NCBI GenBank assembly: GCA_002720055.1
Contig: PBGH01000018.1
Span: 59,699 to 97,781 of the forward strand
Origin: Methanobacteriota archaeon
Lineage (GTDB): Archaea > Thermoplasmatota > Poseidoniia > Poseidoniales > Thalassarchaeaceae
DNA: 38,083 bases
Reading direction: 5' to 3'
Of this stretch, positions 24,165-31,091 are shown one piece after another. Below the pieces are notes generated by a model. The model searched no databases and had not been told where the DNA came from. It saw nothing but the letters and a program-made list of their open reading frames with translations. The number at the start of each line of letters is the position of its first letter. Position 1 is the first letter of the stretch. The translations under genes and the position numbers were made by a program.

Positions 24165-24268
24165 CCGCGCTTAGCTCAGTTGGCTAGAGCACCTGACTGT
24201 AGACTGGAAACACTTGGTTGTAGGCAGCCATCAGGGGGTCCCCGGTTCAAGTCCGGGAGCGCGGACCA
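24165..24268 (+). tRNA. tRNA-Tyr (anticodon GUA) with 27-base intron
   Basis: Acceptor CCGCGCT/AGCGCGG, D arm GCTC-AGTTGGCTA-GAGC, anticodon stem CCTGA/TCAGG, T arm CCCGG-TTCAAGT-CCGGG, discriminator A and encoded CCA. The anticodon GTA is at 24199-24201. An intron at the standard place 37/38 occupies 24203-24229. The splice region forms a bulge-helix-bulge: CTGT (24197-24200) pairs with GCAG (24224-24227), flanked by 3-base bulges AGA and CCA, and the cuts fall after AG and after CC, as the archaeal splicing endonuclease requires. Confidence 0.96.
24203..24229 (+). other. tRNA-Tyr intron (archaeal BHB type)
   Basis: The 27-base insert between positions 37 and 38 is bounded by the two 3-base bulges of a bulge-helix-bulge motif. 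Its own ends pair weakly (CTG with TAG). It has no reading frame. Removal restores the 7-base loop CTGTAGA. Confidence 0.9.
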
Positions 24269-24307
24269 AAATATCGAATTTCAGGTTTCTAATGCCATCT
24301 TGCGCGG

Positions 24308-24316
24308 TTTTATAAC
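24308..24316 (+). promoter_or_regulatory. TATA box of the TPR gene, leaderless spacing
   Basis: TTTTATAAC is centred about 26 bases before the ATG at 24338. This is the normal distance from an archaeal TATA box to the transcription start, so the mRNA probably begins at or next to the start codon. No Shine-Dalgarno precedes the ATG, which agrees. Confidence 0.6.
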
Positions 24317-24337
24317 TACCTCAATTTCCGTACAATT

Positions 24338-26092
24338 ATGTCGCTTGCACCAACACAATATGATTACGGAAATGAAAAGAACTACGCCTTCGCATCCTCA
24401 GTAACTTGCTCAGACGATGAAACTAGGAAGATGTTCGTGGAAGGCTACGGCCACATGCTGAACTACAACCACGAACAAGCGATTGGCTGCTTCACAAAAT
24501 GCACTGAACTGGATCCGAACTGTGCTATGGCTTGGTGGGGCATTGCATACTGCGTTTCGTCCAACTACAACTGGGAGCCAGGACTCGGATCCGGTCATGA
24601 CGCAATCCAGCAGGGCCTATCTGTGATGGGTCACTGCAGCGAGTTGGAGCAGGACCTGATTACGGCACTCTCGACTCGTCACTCAGCCGAGGCTCGAGAT
24701 GCAGCCGACCCCGCATCCCTGAACATGGGCAACAGCCCCGAGCTGAATGTCGCATTCGCCGAAGCAATGGCACCTCTTTACGAGAAGTACGCAGGTGACC
24801 TGGACGTCACCGCGATATACGTAGAGGCCCTGATGAACCTTAAGGCATGGCAGCTCTGGGACAAGAACCCGGCAACTGGTGAGATCACCCCCGCTGACGA
24901 CAACACGTTGCTTCTCGTCGATATCTTGGAGGACGCATTCCAGTCCAGTGACGAGGCTAAGGTCCATCCAGCACTCTGCCACCTTTACTGCCACGCACTG
25001 GAGCTATCGCCGTTTCCGGAGAAGGCACTTCCAGCGGCCGACGTATTGCGAACGCGGATGCCTGGCCTGGGGCACCTCGTCCACATGCCCTCGCACATCG
25101 ACGCATGGGTGGGCCAGTGGAAGGAGGCCATTGACTGCAACATAGCCGCAGTGGAAGCCGATGATCGATACGTCGAAATCACAGGAAACGAATCGCAGTT
25201 CTACAAGTTCTACCGAATGCATAACCACCACTTCGTTGTCTGGTGCGCAATGTTCGATGGCCAATACGAAACCGCTCTCAAGTACGCCCGGAAGGCTGTC
25301 GAGACCCTTCCTGCGGGGGATGAGAACGGAGGCGCCCAGTTCATGTTGGCTGGGATTATCCCTATGGGCGCGATCTTCCTGGAATCCTACGTGACCATGC
25401 CCTGGCATGTCATGATCAGGTTTGGCAAGTGGGACGATATACTGGCAGAGGAAATGTACACCGACGAGGAGGTGTTCCCCGCTACTATCGCCACCCAGCA
25501 CTATGCTCGAGGAGTGGCCTATGCTTCCAAGGGAATGGTCCCTGAGGCAGAGGCCGAACAAGAGCTGTTCAAGGCGGCCTTGGATAACCCTGCTCTCGCT
25601 GGCAGGATGATGCATAACAATTTCATGTATCAGGATCCCTCAGAGGGGCCTTCGATACTGAATGTCAATGCCGCTATCCTAGAAGGCGAGATTGAGTACA
25701 GGAGGCAGTTCCTCGCTAAGGAGAATGGCGAGGACCACGACTTCACAGCGGCCTTCAACGAGCTACGCCGAGGAGTGGACCTGTCACTGAACCTGGCTTA
25801 CAACGAGCCCTGGGGGCAGATGCAACCAGTTCGCCACATCCTAGGCGCCCTCCTCCTAGAGCAGGGGCATGCCGAGGAGGCGGAAGAGGTCTATAGAGCG
25901 GACATCGACCTCTGGAAGGACAACATGTGGGGCCTCCTGGGGCTCAAGCTTTGTCTGGAGGCCAAGGGAGGATCCGAAGCGGAGCTCGCAGAGGTCACCG
26001 CACTGTTCAACGAGAGAAGCTCTCGTGCGGACATCGTTCCAGCGAAGACCTGCTTCTGCGCCCAAGACGCGTTGAAGGACAGCTGCTGCTAG
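24338..26092 (+). CDS. TPR-repeat protein with C-terminal cysteine motif
   Basis: The 584-residue product is built of helix pairs of the tetratricopeptide type, for example HMLNYNHEQAIGCFTKCTELDP with AMAWWGIAYC, AAVEADDRY, ETALKYARKAVETLP and LEQGHAEEAEEVYRADIDLW. It resembles a family, best known to me from bacteria, that carries HMPSHI (249-254) and a histidine-rich MHNHHF stretch, whose function is not established. It has no signal peptide and is likely cytoplasmic. The end CFCAQDALKDSCC is a dense cysteine group that could bind metal. The codons are clearly more GC-rich than those of genes in the left third, so transfer from a bacterium is possible. Confidence 0.85.
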   Translation: MSLAPTQYDYGNEKNYAFASSVTCSDDETRKMFVEGYGHMLNYNHEQAIGCFTKCTELDPNCAMAWWGIAYCVSSNYNWEPGLGSGHDAIQQGLSVMGHCSELEQDLITALSTRHSAEARDAADPASLNMGNSPELNVAFAEAMAPLYEKYAGDLDVTAIYVEALMNLKAWQLWDKNPATGEITPADDNTLLLVDILEDAFQSSDEAKVHPALCHLYCHALELSPFPEKALPAADVLRTRMPGLGHLVHMPSHIDAWVGQWKEAIDCNIAAVEADDRYVEITGNESQFYKFYRMHNHHFVVWCAMFDGQYETALKYARKAVETLPAGDENGGAQFMLAGIIPMGAIFLESYVTMPWHVMIRFGKWDDILAEEMYTDEEVFPATIATQHYARGVAYASKGMVPEAEAEQELFKAALDNPALAGRMMHNNFMYQDPSEGPSILNVNAAILEGEIEYRRQFLAKENGEDHDFTAAFNELRRGVDLSLNLAYNEPWGQMQPVRHILGALLLEQGHAEEAEEVYRADIDLWKDNMWGLLGLKLCLEAKGGSEAELAEVTALFNERSSRADIVPAKTCFCAQDALKDSCC

Positions 26093-26258
26093 TCCGGGCA
26101 ACACGATTACTGGGCGACATAGCTCAACTAGTCCTGACAATAGGGATATGTGCATAGCGGAGGGCCTGCTGACCACTCTATCGTCGGCCTCTTCACTTTC
26201 AGGTTCACAAATCCCCCTAGAAATCTTTTTCATACCGCCAATCCAATTTCAATCTCCC

Positions 26259-26510
26259 ATGGGAAGAACGGTACCAACTTGGAGGAACAGGATCGAGAGG
26301 AGGGCGGAGTATTGGTCGTCCTTCCGGAAGACTCTCCGATCGGAAGAGAGGGCAGAGTTCGACCGGCTTCTGAAGTCAGTGAGGAGCCGTTCTTCGGCCT
26401 GTGGTATGCTGCCTGCCTCCGACGAGCTGGAGCCAGCGATGCTTGCAATGCTAGTTGAACTCAGCTCCAGGATATCGAAGCTCGAAGGAGAGTCGAGAGG
26501 AGATGCCTGA
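26259..26510 (+). CDS. Small MGRT-type protein upstream of family B polymerase
   Basis: The 83-residue product starts MGRTVPTWRNRIERRAEYWS and continues with SFRKTLRSEERAEFDRLLKSVRSRS, then a C-terminal helix MLAMLVELSSRISKLEGE. I recall short archaeal proteins with the same MGRT-[VN]-PT start and an acidic/basic helical body of similar size, for instance in haloarchaea, but cannot name a function. The ATG at 26259 is chosen over the longer frame opening at 26148 because the family begins there; an AT-rich stretch about 30 bases upstream suits a leaderless start. Its end overlaps the polymerase start by 8 bases, so the two are made together. Confidence 0.72.
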   Translation: MGRTVPTWRNRIERRAEYWSSFRKTLRSEERAEFDRLLKSVRSRSSACGMLPASDELEPAMLAMLVELSSRISKLEGESRGDA

Positions 26511-28914
26511 AGGCTGGCTGCTTGATGCTCATGAGGATGGGACGTCCGGGCAAATGTCCGTTTGGATAAAGGAGGACGGGGGGAAGACCACTCAGCATCT
26601 AGTACCATGGTTGCCGGTACTGCACGTCTCCGGAGGCTCGGGAAAACTCAGAATTCTGTCTGAGAGGCTTGAGGACGCCGGAGTCCGAGCCTCGCACGGC
26701 GAACTCTCAACGAGTTTCGAAAAGAGACTGTTAAGTCATGAATCCACAACACAGACAGAGGTCCTAGCAGTCGAGGTCTCTAAGACGGGAATGCTGTCAA
26801 GGGTGGCGAATCTCATATTGTCCCTAGGGGGATGGGAGGACTTCCAGATCTTCTCCATGGATCCCAAGCCCACTCAGAGATTCCTTTTCGATATGGGGGT
26901 ACGTCCCATGAGCAGGGTAAGGGTCTCGAATCGAGGTATTAAGCCATTAGAAGACACCGAAGAGGAGTGGGAGCCCCCCGCCATCAGCAGAGCATCGCTC
27001 TTGGTGGACTGCCGTGACTCCTACGGGAAGAGAACTCCCCGAGGAGAAATCAGATTCGCTACCTTAGCCGATATGGGTGATGGCAGAAGTCCCGGAAAGC
27101 TCGGCTCGATTCGCATTTCCATGAGTCCTGGGCGAGAGCCCGAGAGCTTCATTCACGAACTCGAGAGAGCTGTCGGGTGGATGGACCCGGACGTCCTATT
27201 GACGAGGAAGGGTGACGTCATCGACTTCCCTGCCCTCCTTTCGATGGTCTCATCGAGCGGGCAGACCCTACGACTGGGCAGGATGAGGAGGAACCTGGTG
27301 ATCAGGAGGAAGGCGATAACAAACTGGAGTTACGGAAGGCTCGTCAGATCCGAGGCTTACCACGCACTGGAGGGGAGGGTGCACGTCGACCTGGGCTCGT
27401 CATTCATTGGAAAGGAGGGAGGGATAGAGGGTCTGATGGAACTCTCCAGGGCATCGGGGATACCCATGCAGGACCTATCGAGGCTATCTCCGGGCTCCGC
27501 AATCTCCGCGATACAGATCAGGCAGTCCATGGAGGACGGTGTTCTCGTCCCGTGGAAGAAGAACAGGGCCGAGGACCTCAAGGACGGAATAGAGATGATT
27601 CTGGCAGATAGAGGGGGATTGTACCTAGATCCGATTCCTGGCGTGCATAGGAACGTCTTCGAACTGGACTTCACAAGCCTCTTCCCTAGCATCATAGCAA
27701 CGCGAAACATAAGCCCCGAGACGATGAATTGTAAATGCTGCGATCCTACCAACCGCACCAGCCTGAGGAGCGGCAGACTCCCCCTGGATCCCGACGAAGC
27801 CTGTAGATCGATAGAGAGACGACATTCATCGCCCATTGGCATGGAACTCAGTGTCCCTGAGATTAGGGCTCACTCCTGCACTTTGAGGCATGGATTTCTG
27901 GGACGGGTAGTCGCACCCATCATCAGCAGGCGCAGACAGCTGAAGGCTAGGTCCACGGAGAAGGGAGACTCCTGGGACAGGAGGCAGAACGTACTCAAAT
28001 GGCTCCTTGTGACATGCTTCGGTTACACTGGCTACAGGAACGCCAGATTCGGGAGGATAGAATGTCACGAATCGATATGCGCTTGGTCGAGGGATATCCT
28101 TCTGGAGTCGAAGAGAATGGCCGAGGAGGACGGCTGGGAGTGCCTTCACGCCATAGTGGACTCCATCTGGCTGGTCGATGTCAAAGGGCGGACAAAATCC
28201 GAGCAGGAGGAATCAATCGACTCACTGATATTGAAGATAGAGGCATCTTCCGGGATTCCGATAGAACTCGAAGACATCTACGATTGGATAGCCTTCGTTC
28301 CCAACAGGACCACCGGAGTCTCCTCTCTGACGAAGTACTTCGCTTACGGCAAGAAGGGATGGAAAGTAAGGGGGATAGAACTCAGACAGCATTCCACTTG
28401 CCAGTGGGTAAGGGACATACAGGAGGAGATCCTGGAAGAACTCAGGGCGGGCACTCCGGAGGATGCGGTCAGACGTTGCATCTCCATATTTCGTAGTCGG
28501 ATCGGAGAACTGAGAACCGGACAGGTGCCACTTTCGAAACTGGTAGTCTCCAGGAGGGTCAGAAGAAGAGCGGGAGAGCACAGAGTACTGAACCTCACTG
28601 CATCTGCATTGCTCAGAGGAGAGTCGATAGGGCAGAGTAACCCTCCTGGACGAAAGGTCCGATTCGTCGTCGTAGACAGATCTAGATCGGTCCCCCAGGA
28701 TAGGGTAAGGATGGGGTCGGAAGTCATCTCTAGAAGCCCTTCTGTCGTCGGTCAGAGAGGCGAAGTTCAGTACTACGAGGCACTAGCGCTTCGTGCCGCA
28801 TCGTCCTTGCTGTCACCGTTCGGCCTTTCTGAGGGGAGGCTCTCCAGAGGTGGCTCCGTGCAGACATCGCTTGATGATTGGGATTCTCCGGTAAAATCGC
28901 TCAGCCTTGGATAG
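26503..28914 (+). CDS. Family B DNA polymerase homologue with altered catalytic motifs (PolB2-like)
   Basis: The 803-residue product has the family B order. Motif A is intact (LDFTSLFPSI, D389). Motif B is K499 followed by VTCFGYTG, where NSxYG is usual. Motif C, normally YxDTDS, reads HAIVDS (549-554), so the first catalytic aspartate is isoleucine (I551) and only D553 remains. The thumb block KYFAYG...VRGIE is present. The exonuclease looks broken: Exo I reads DCR (169-171) instead of DxE, and Exo III is not evident. The C-terminus keeps a PCNA-binding PIP box, QTSLDDW (787-793). This resembles the archaeal PolB2 group described as inactivated or weakly active. The start follows AGAGGAG directly. 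Confidence 0.88.
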   Translation: MPEGWLLDAHEDGTSGQMSVWIKEDGGKTTQHLVPWLPVLHVSGGSGKLRILSERLEDAGVRASHGELSTSFEKRLLSHESTTQTEVLAVEVSKTGMLSRVANLILSLGGWEDFQIFSMDPKPTQRFLFDMGVRPMSRVRVSNRGIKPLEDTEEEWEPPAISRASLLVDCRDSYGKRTPRGEIRFATLADMGDGRSPGKLGSIRISMSPGREPESFIHELERAVGWMDPDVLLTRKGDVIDFPALLSMVSSSGQTLRLGRMRRNLVIRRKAITNWSYGRLVRSEAYHALEGRVHVDLGSSFIGKEGGIEGLMELSRASGIPMQDLSRLSPGSAISAIQIRQSMEDGVLVPWKKNRAEDLKDGIEMILADRGGLYLDPIPGVHRNVFELDFTSLFPSIIATRNISPETMNCKCCDPTNRTSLRSGRLPLDPDEACRSIERRHSSPIGMELSVPEIRAHSCTLRHGFLGRVVAPIISRRRQLKARSTEKGDSWDRRQNVLKWLLVTCFGYTGYRNARFGRIECHESICAWSRDILLESKRMAEEDGWECLHAIVDSIWLVDVKGRTKSEQEESIDSLILKIEASSGIPIELEDIYDWIAFVPNRTTGVSSLTKYFAYGKKGWKVRGIELRQHSTCQWVRDIQEEILEELRAGTPEDAVRRCISIFRSRIGELRTGQVPLSKLVVSRRVRRRAGEHRVLNLTASALLRGESIGQSNPPGRKVRFVVVDRSRSVPQDRVRMGSEVISRSPSVVGQRGEVQYYEALALRAASSLLSPFGLSEGRLSRGGSVQTSLDDWDSPVKSLSLG

Positions 28915-29567
28915 GGGGCTCGATTAGACAGGGGGCGTACGGTTACCCCGAGGGAGTCTAGCCTCGCGGTCATCTGCCCTCCTCCGTAGGAAATCAGAGA
29001 TATCCTATCATCAGCCCGGCCCCTCATAGTCGATATCATTGTCTTCGGTAGTGGGGGGGACCTTCTTCTGACGACGGTGACTACTACCAGCAGATTCTTC
29101 TCTTCAGCAACCCTCTTACTCACTCTCAGGCAGTTTTCGAGCATCGCAATGCCCTCCGCATTCCTCACCTGCTTATCTGCGAACATGCCCGCGAGATCGC
29201 TCAGGACAACCAAACGAACGTCCTCGCCGTCCTCGAATACGAGCAAGTCCTCCTCCAGCCTTGAGACTAGATCATGCATCTGATGGGCAGTGAAGGCTCT
29301 GCAAGTGCGTAGTAGAGAGAGACTACTCGGATTCCTGCCCCTGTCCGATAGTGGACGAATAAGAGCGGAGGGGTCTAGGCTCATGCCCCCATCAACCCAG
29401 TGAACCGGCCTTCCTGCGTAGATTTCCTCGCAAAGCATTTCTCTGCAGAGTGCTAGGCCCGCTCTCTTTCCGCCCTCTACCAAGAGTATCCCGCCAGTCT
29501 CCGGTCCTGGTACAGTCATTGAGAGATTACGGACTCCCCACGAAACCCTCTCTACCGCGGCTGCCAT
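28773..29567 (-). CDS. RecA/RadB-like ATPase-fold protein without a normal Walker A
   Basis: The 264-residue product follows the RecA/RadB core: a strand into the P-loop place (GGILLVEGGKRAGLAL, 25-40), HWVDGGMSLDPSALI, FTAHQMHDLVSRL, a Walker B-like strand RLVVLSDLAGMF (118-129), then MLENCLRVSKRVAEEKNLLVVVTVVRRR like the L2-side strand. The P-loop reads EGGKRAGLA, without GK[TS], so ATP binding is doubtful. The last 50 residues are Ser/Pro/Glu-rich and coincide with 142 bases of the polymerase gene on the other strand. A role with that polymerase is inferred from position. An alternative is a KaiC-like or other RecA-fold regulator. Confidence 0.72.
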   Translation of the reverse strand: MAAAVERVSWGVRNLSMTVPGPETGGILLVEGGKRAGLALCREMLCEEIYAGRPVHWVDGGMSLDPSALIRPLSDRGRNPSSLSLLRTCRAFTAHQMHDLVSRLEEDLLVFEDGEDVRLVVLSDLAGMFADKQVRNAEGIAMLENCLRVSKRVAEEKNLLVVVTVVRRRSPPLPKTMISTMRGRADDRISLISYGGGQMTARLDSLGVTVRPLSNRAPYPRLSDFTGESQSSSDVCTEPPLESLPSERPNGDSKDDAARSASAS

Positions 29568-29666
29568 AGGACTGAGCTAATCACTCGGGGGTCTCATTAT
29601 GTTTTCACCTGCGCTAGCTCCAAGACCGCATTTCCGAATCGGGAACCAACTCAACCTTTCCAGCCA

Positions 29667-30077
29667 CTAATCCCGCAGGTCACCTAGTGGTATGCCAATC
29701 GAGGGAATCTCGAACGGCAGGATGTGACGACTGGTCTTCGGGGGAAATACATCTTCCGACATCCCCATGTCTAGGACCTCAGTCTTGGTTATCGAATCTC
29801 GTCCACAGTTTTGCCAAACATCCACCAGTACGCTTTCATCCGCTAGGTAATCAATCATGATGACCGGGACTCTCGCAAGCCCCAACCCGCCCGCAGCAGT
29901 CCATTTGTGATGCCCGTCGAGAATCACCATGGAGGATCGGTCAACGATTATTGGCTTGTAGAAGCCCTTGGAAAGAAGCTTCATCTCTCGCTTAATTAGG
30001 TTGTCAGTTATGACCTCCTCATGACCCTTCAGAGAGTCAATATCGACGAAAAATATCTCTCCAGTGTACTCGGCCAT
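29667..30077 (-). CDS. serK: SerK-like free serine kinase (ParB fold)
   Basis: The 136-residue product has the ParB-like core of archaeal SerK, which phosphorylates free L-serine with ADP or ATP to make O-phosphoserine for cysteine synthesis. Matching features are HEEVITDNL (19-27, with the glutamate used by SerK), KPIIVDRSSMVILDGHHKWTAA (41-62), VPVIMIDYL, and the late PPKTSRH. It is shorter than the roughly 240 residues of the Thermococcus enzyme, so the C-terminal part is reduced, and other ParB-related roles remain possible. It reads opposite to rpl15e across 66 bases and precedes the RecA-like gene on the same strand with a gap of 99 bases. Confidence 0.72.
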   Translation of the reverse strand: MAEYTGEIFFVDIDSLKGHEEVITDNLIKREMKLLSKGFYKPIIVDRSSMVILDGHHKWTAAGGLGLARVPVIMIDYLADESVLVDVWQNCGRDSITKTEVLDMGMSEDVFPPKTSRHILPFEIPSIGIPLGDLRD

Positions 30078-30100
30078 CGACTCTTCCTACTGCAAGCAGG

Positions 30101-30110
30101 CTCATAAACG
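30101..30110. promoter_or_regulatory. AT element shared by serK and rpl15e promoters
   Basis: CTCATAAACG (GTTTATGAG on the other strand) is the only AT-rich patch between the two divergent starts. It lies about 28 bases from the serK ATG, the spacing for a leaderless mRNA, and about 39 from the rpl15e ATG. It may serve one or both genes. Confidence 0.35.
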
Positions 30111-30143
30111 AGCTCTAGGTCGGCGGGCCGCTGAGGTTTATCG

Positions 30144-30731
30144 ATGGGACTACACAAGCACGTTAGCGGGGTCTGGAAACAGCCCAAGGACAGGCTACCA
30201 TCGAGATACAGAATTGACAGAATGGCAGGTTGGAGAAGAGAACCAGTATTCTCAAGGATAGATAAGCCAACCAGATTGGATGCTGCTCGAAGAGTAGGAT
30301 ACAAGGCTAAGCAAGGTATTGTTGTGGTTCGAACGAGAGTTAGACGAGGTGGTCTGAGGAAGGGTAAGATTCACATGAAGAGGAAACCATCTAAGGCCGG
30401 AATAAAGAAGATTACAATGGCAAAATCAATTCAGAGGATCGCAGAGGAGAGAACCGCAAGGAGATATCCCAATATGGAGGTACTGAACTCTTACTGGGTA
30501 GGGGAGGATGGAAAGAATAAATTCTACGAGGTCATCATGATCGACCCCTCACATCCCGCAATTAAGTCAGATAAGGATCTCGGGTGGGTAGCGTCAGGCA
30601 CTAGTCATCGTGGAAGAGCATTCAGGGGAAAGACCGGAGCAGGAAAGAAGGGCCGAGGACTCCTAAACAAGGGCAAGGGAGCTGAGAAGCTCCGTCCAAG
30701 CCTGAAGGCGAACAAGAATAGAGGGAAGTAA
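30144..30731 (+). CDS. rpl15e: Large-subunit ribosomal protein eL15 (L15e)
   Basis: eL15 is a basic 50S protein shared with eukaryotes that binds 23S rRNA. The 195-residue product has the start GLHKHVSGVWKQPK, DKPTRLDAARRVGYKAKQGIVVVRTRVRRGGLRKG, IAEERTARRYPNMEVLNSYWVGEDG, FYEVIMIDPSHPAI, and the glycine/lysine-rich end GRAFRGKTGAGKKGRGLLNKGKG. Length and order match the family. The PRC-barrel gene follows after about 47 bases, and eL15 is divergent from serK. Confidence 0.96.
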   Translation: MGLHKHVSGVWKQPKDRLPSRYRIDRMAGWRREPVFSRIDKPTRLDAARRVGYKAKQGIVVVRTRVRRGGLRKGKIHMKRKPSKAGIKKITMAKSIQRIAEERTARRYPNMEVLNSYWVGEDGKNKFYEVIMIDPSHPAIKSDKDLGWVASGTSHRGRAFRGKTGAGKKGRGLLNKGKGAEKLRPSLKANKNRGK

Positions 30732-30778
30732 TCGTTCTATCCGTCATATTGATGCCATATGGGGAGTGGCAGCTATAC

Positions 30779-31033
30779 ATGGCGGACCGTCACGCATCCG
30801 AGATACGGGGCCTTCCTGTTATCATACCCGATGGTAGACTACTTGGAACTGTTCACGACTCAGTTATAGACGTCAACAATTGGTCATGTACCCACATATT
30901 TGTTTCAGACCCCCCAGAATCTCTTGTGGAGGGCAGGACTCATGTTGCAGTACCTTGGAATTGGGTTAGATCGGTAGGTGATGTTGTTCTTCTGAGATGG
31001 TTTCCGCAGACTCCAATTCCGAGAAACCCCTAG
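30779..31033 (+). CDS. PRC-barrel domain protein
   Basis: PRC-barrel proteins are small beta-barrels found alone in archaea and in bacterial RimM and photosynthetic proteins; the archaeal single-domain forms are linked to RNA processing and, in haloarchaea, to cell division. The 84-residue product shows ASEIRGLPVIIPDGRLLGTV, DSVIDVNNWSCTHIFVSD, and HVAVPWNWVRSVGDVVLL, the usual strand pattern. The start at 30779 follows GGGGAGTGG and gives MADRHASEIRGL; an ATG at 30752 would add nine residues without a ribosome binding site. Confidence 0.82.
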   Translation: MADRHASEIRGLPVIIPDGRLLGTVHDSVIDVNNWSCTHIFVSDPPESLVEGRTHVAVPWNWVRSVGDVVLLRWFPQTPIPRNP

Positions 31034-31044
31034 GGATATCCATC

Positions 31045-31085
31045 GAACGTTATTGCGATACCGTTCAAAAGGAAATAGTGAACGG
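31045..31085 (+). promoter_or_regulatory. Two-state leader before the PKD surface protein
   Basis: CCGTTCA (31061-31067) pairs perfectly with TGAACGG (31079-31085), which ends six bases before the ATG at 31092. The same arm can pair instead with GAACG at 31045-31049. The two stems exclude each other, so the leader could switch between an open and a closed form. This is seen as complementarity only. Confidence 0.4.
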
Positions 31086-31091
31086 GTAACC

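Noticed and set aside
25004..25615. 203-codon frame antisense to the TPR gene
   Set aside because: Open because the GC-rich coding strand has few stop complements; composition is not protein-like and it has no start context.
26148..26258. N-terminal extension of the MGRT protein
   Set aside because: The added residues are low-complexity and the family begins at MGRT; two overlapping frames here look equally random.
27999..28496. 165-codon frame on the same strand inside the polymerase gene
   Set aside because: Arg/Gly-rich out-of-frame shadow of a firmly assigned polymerase.
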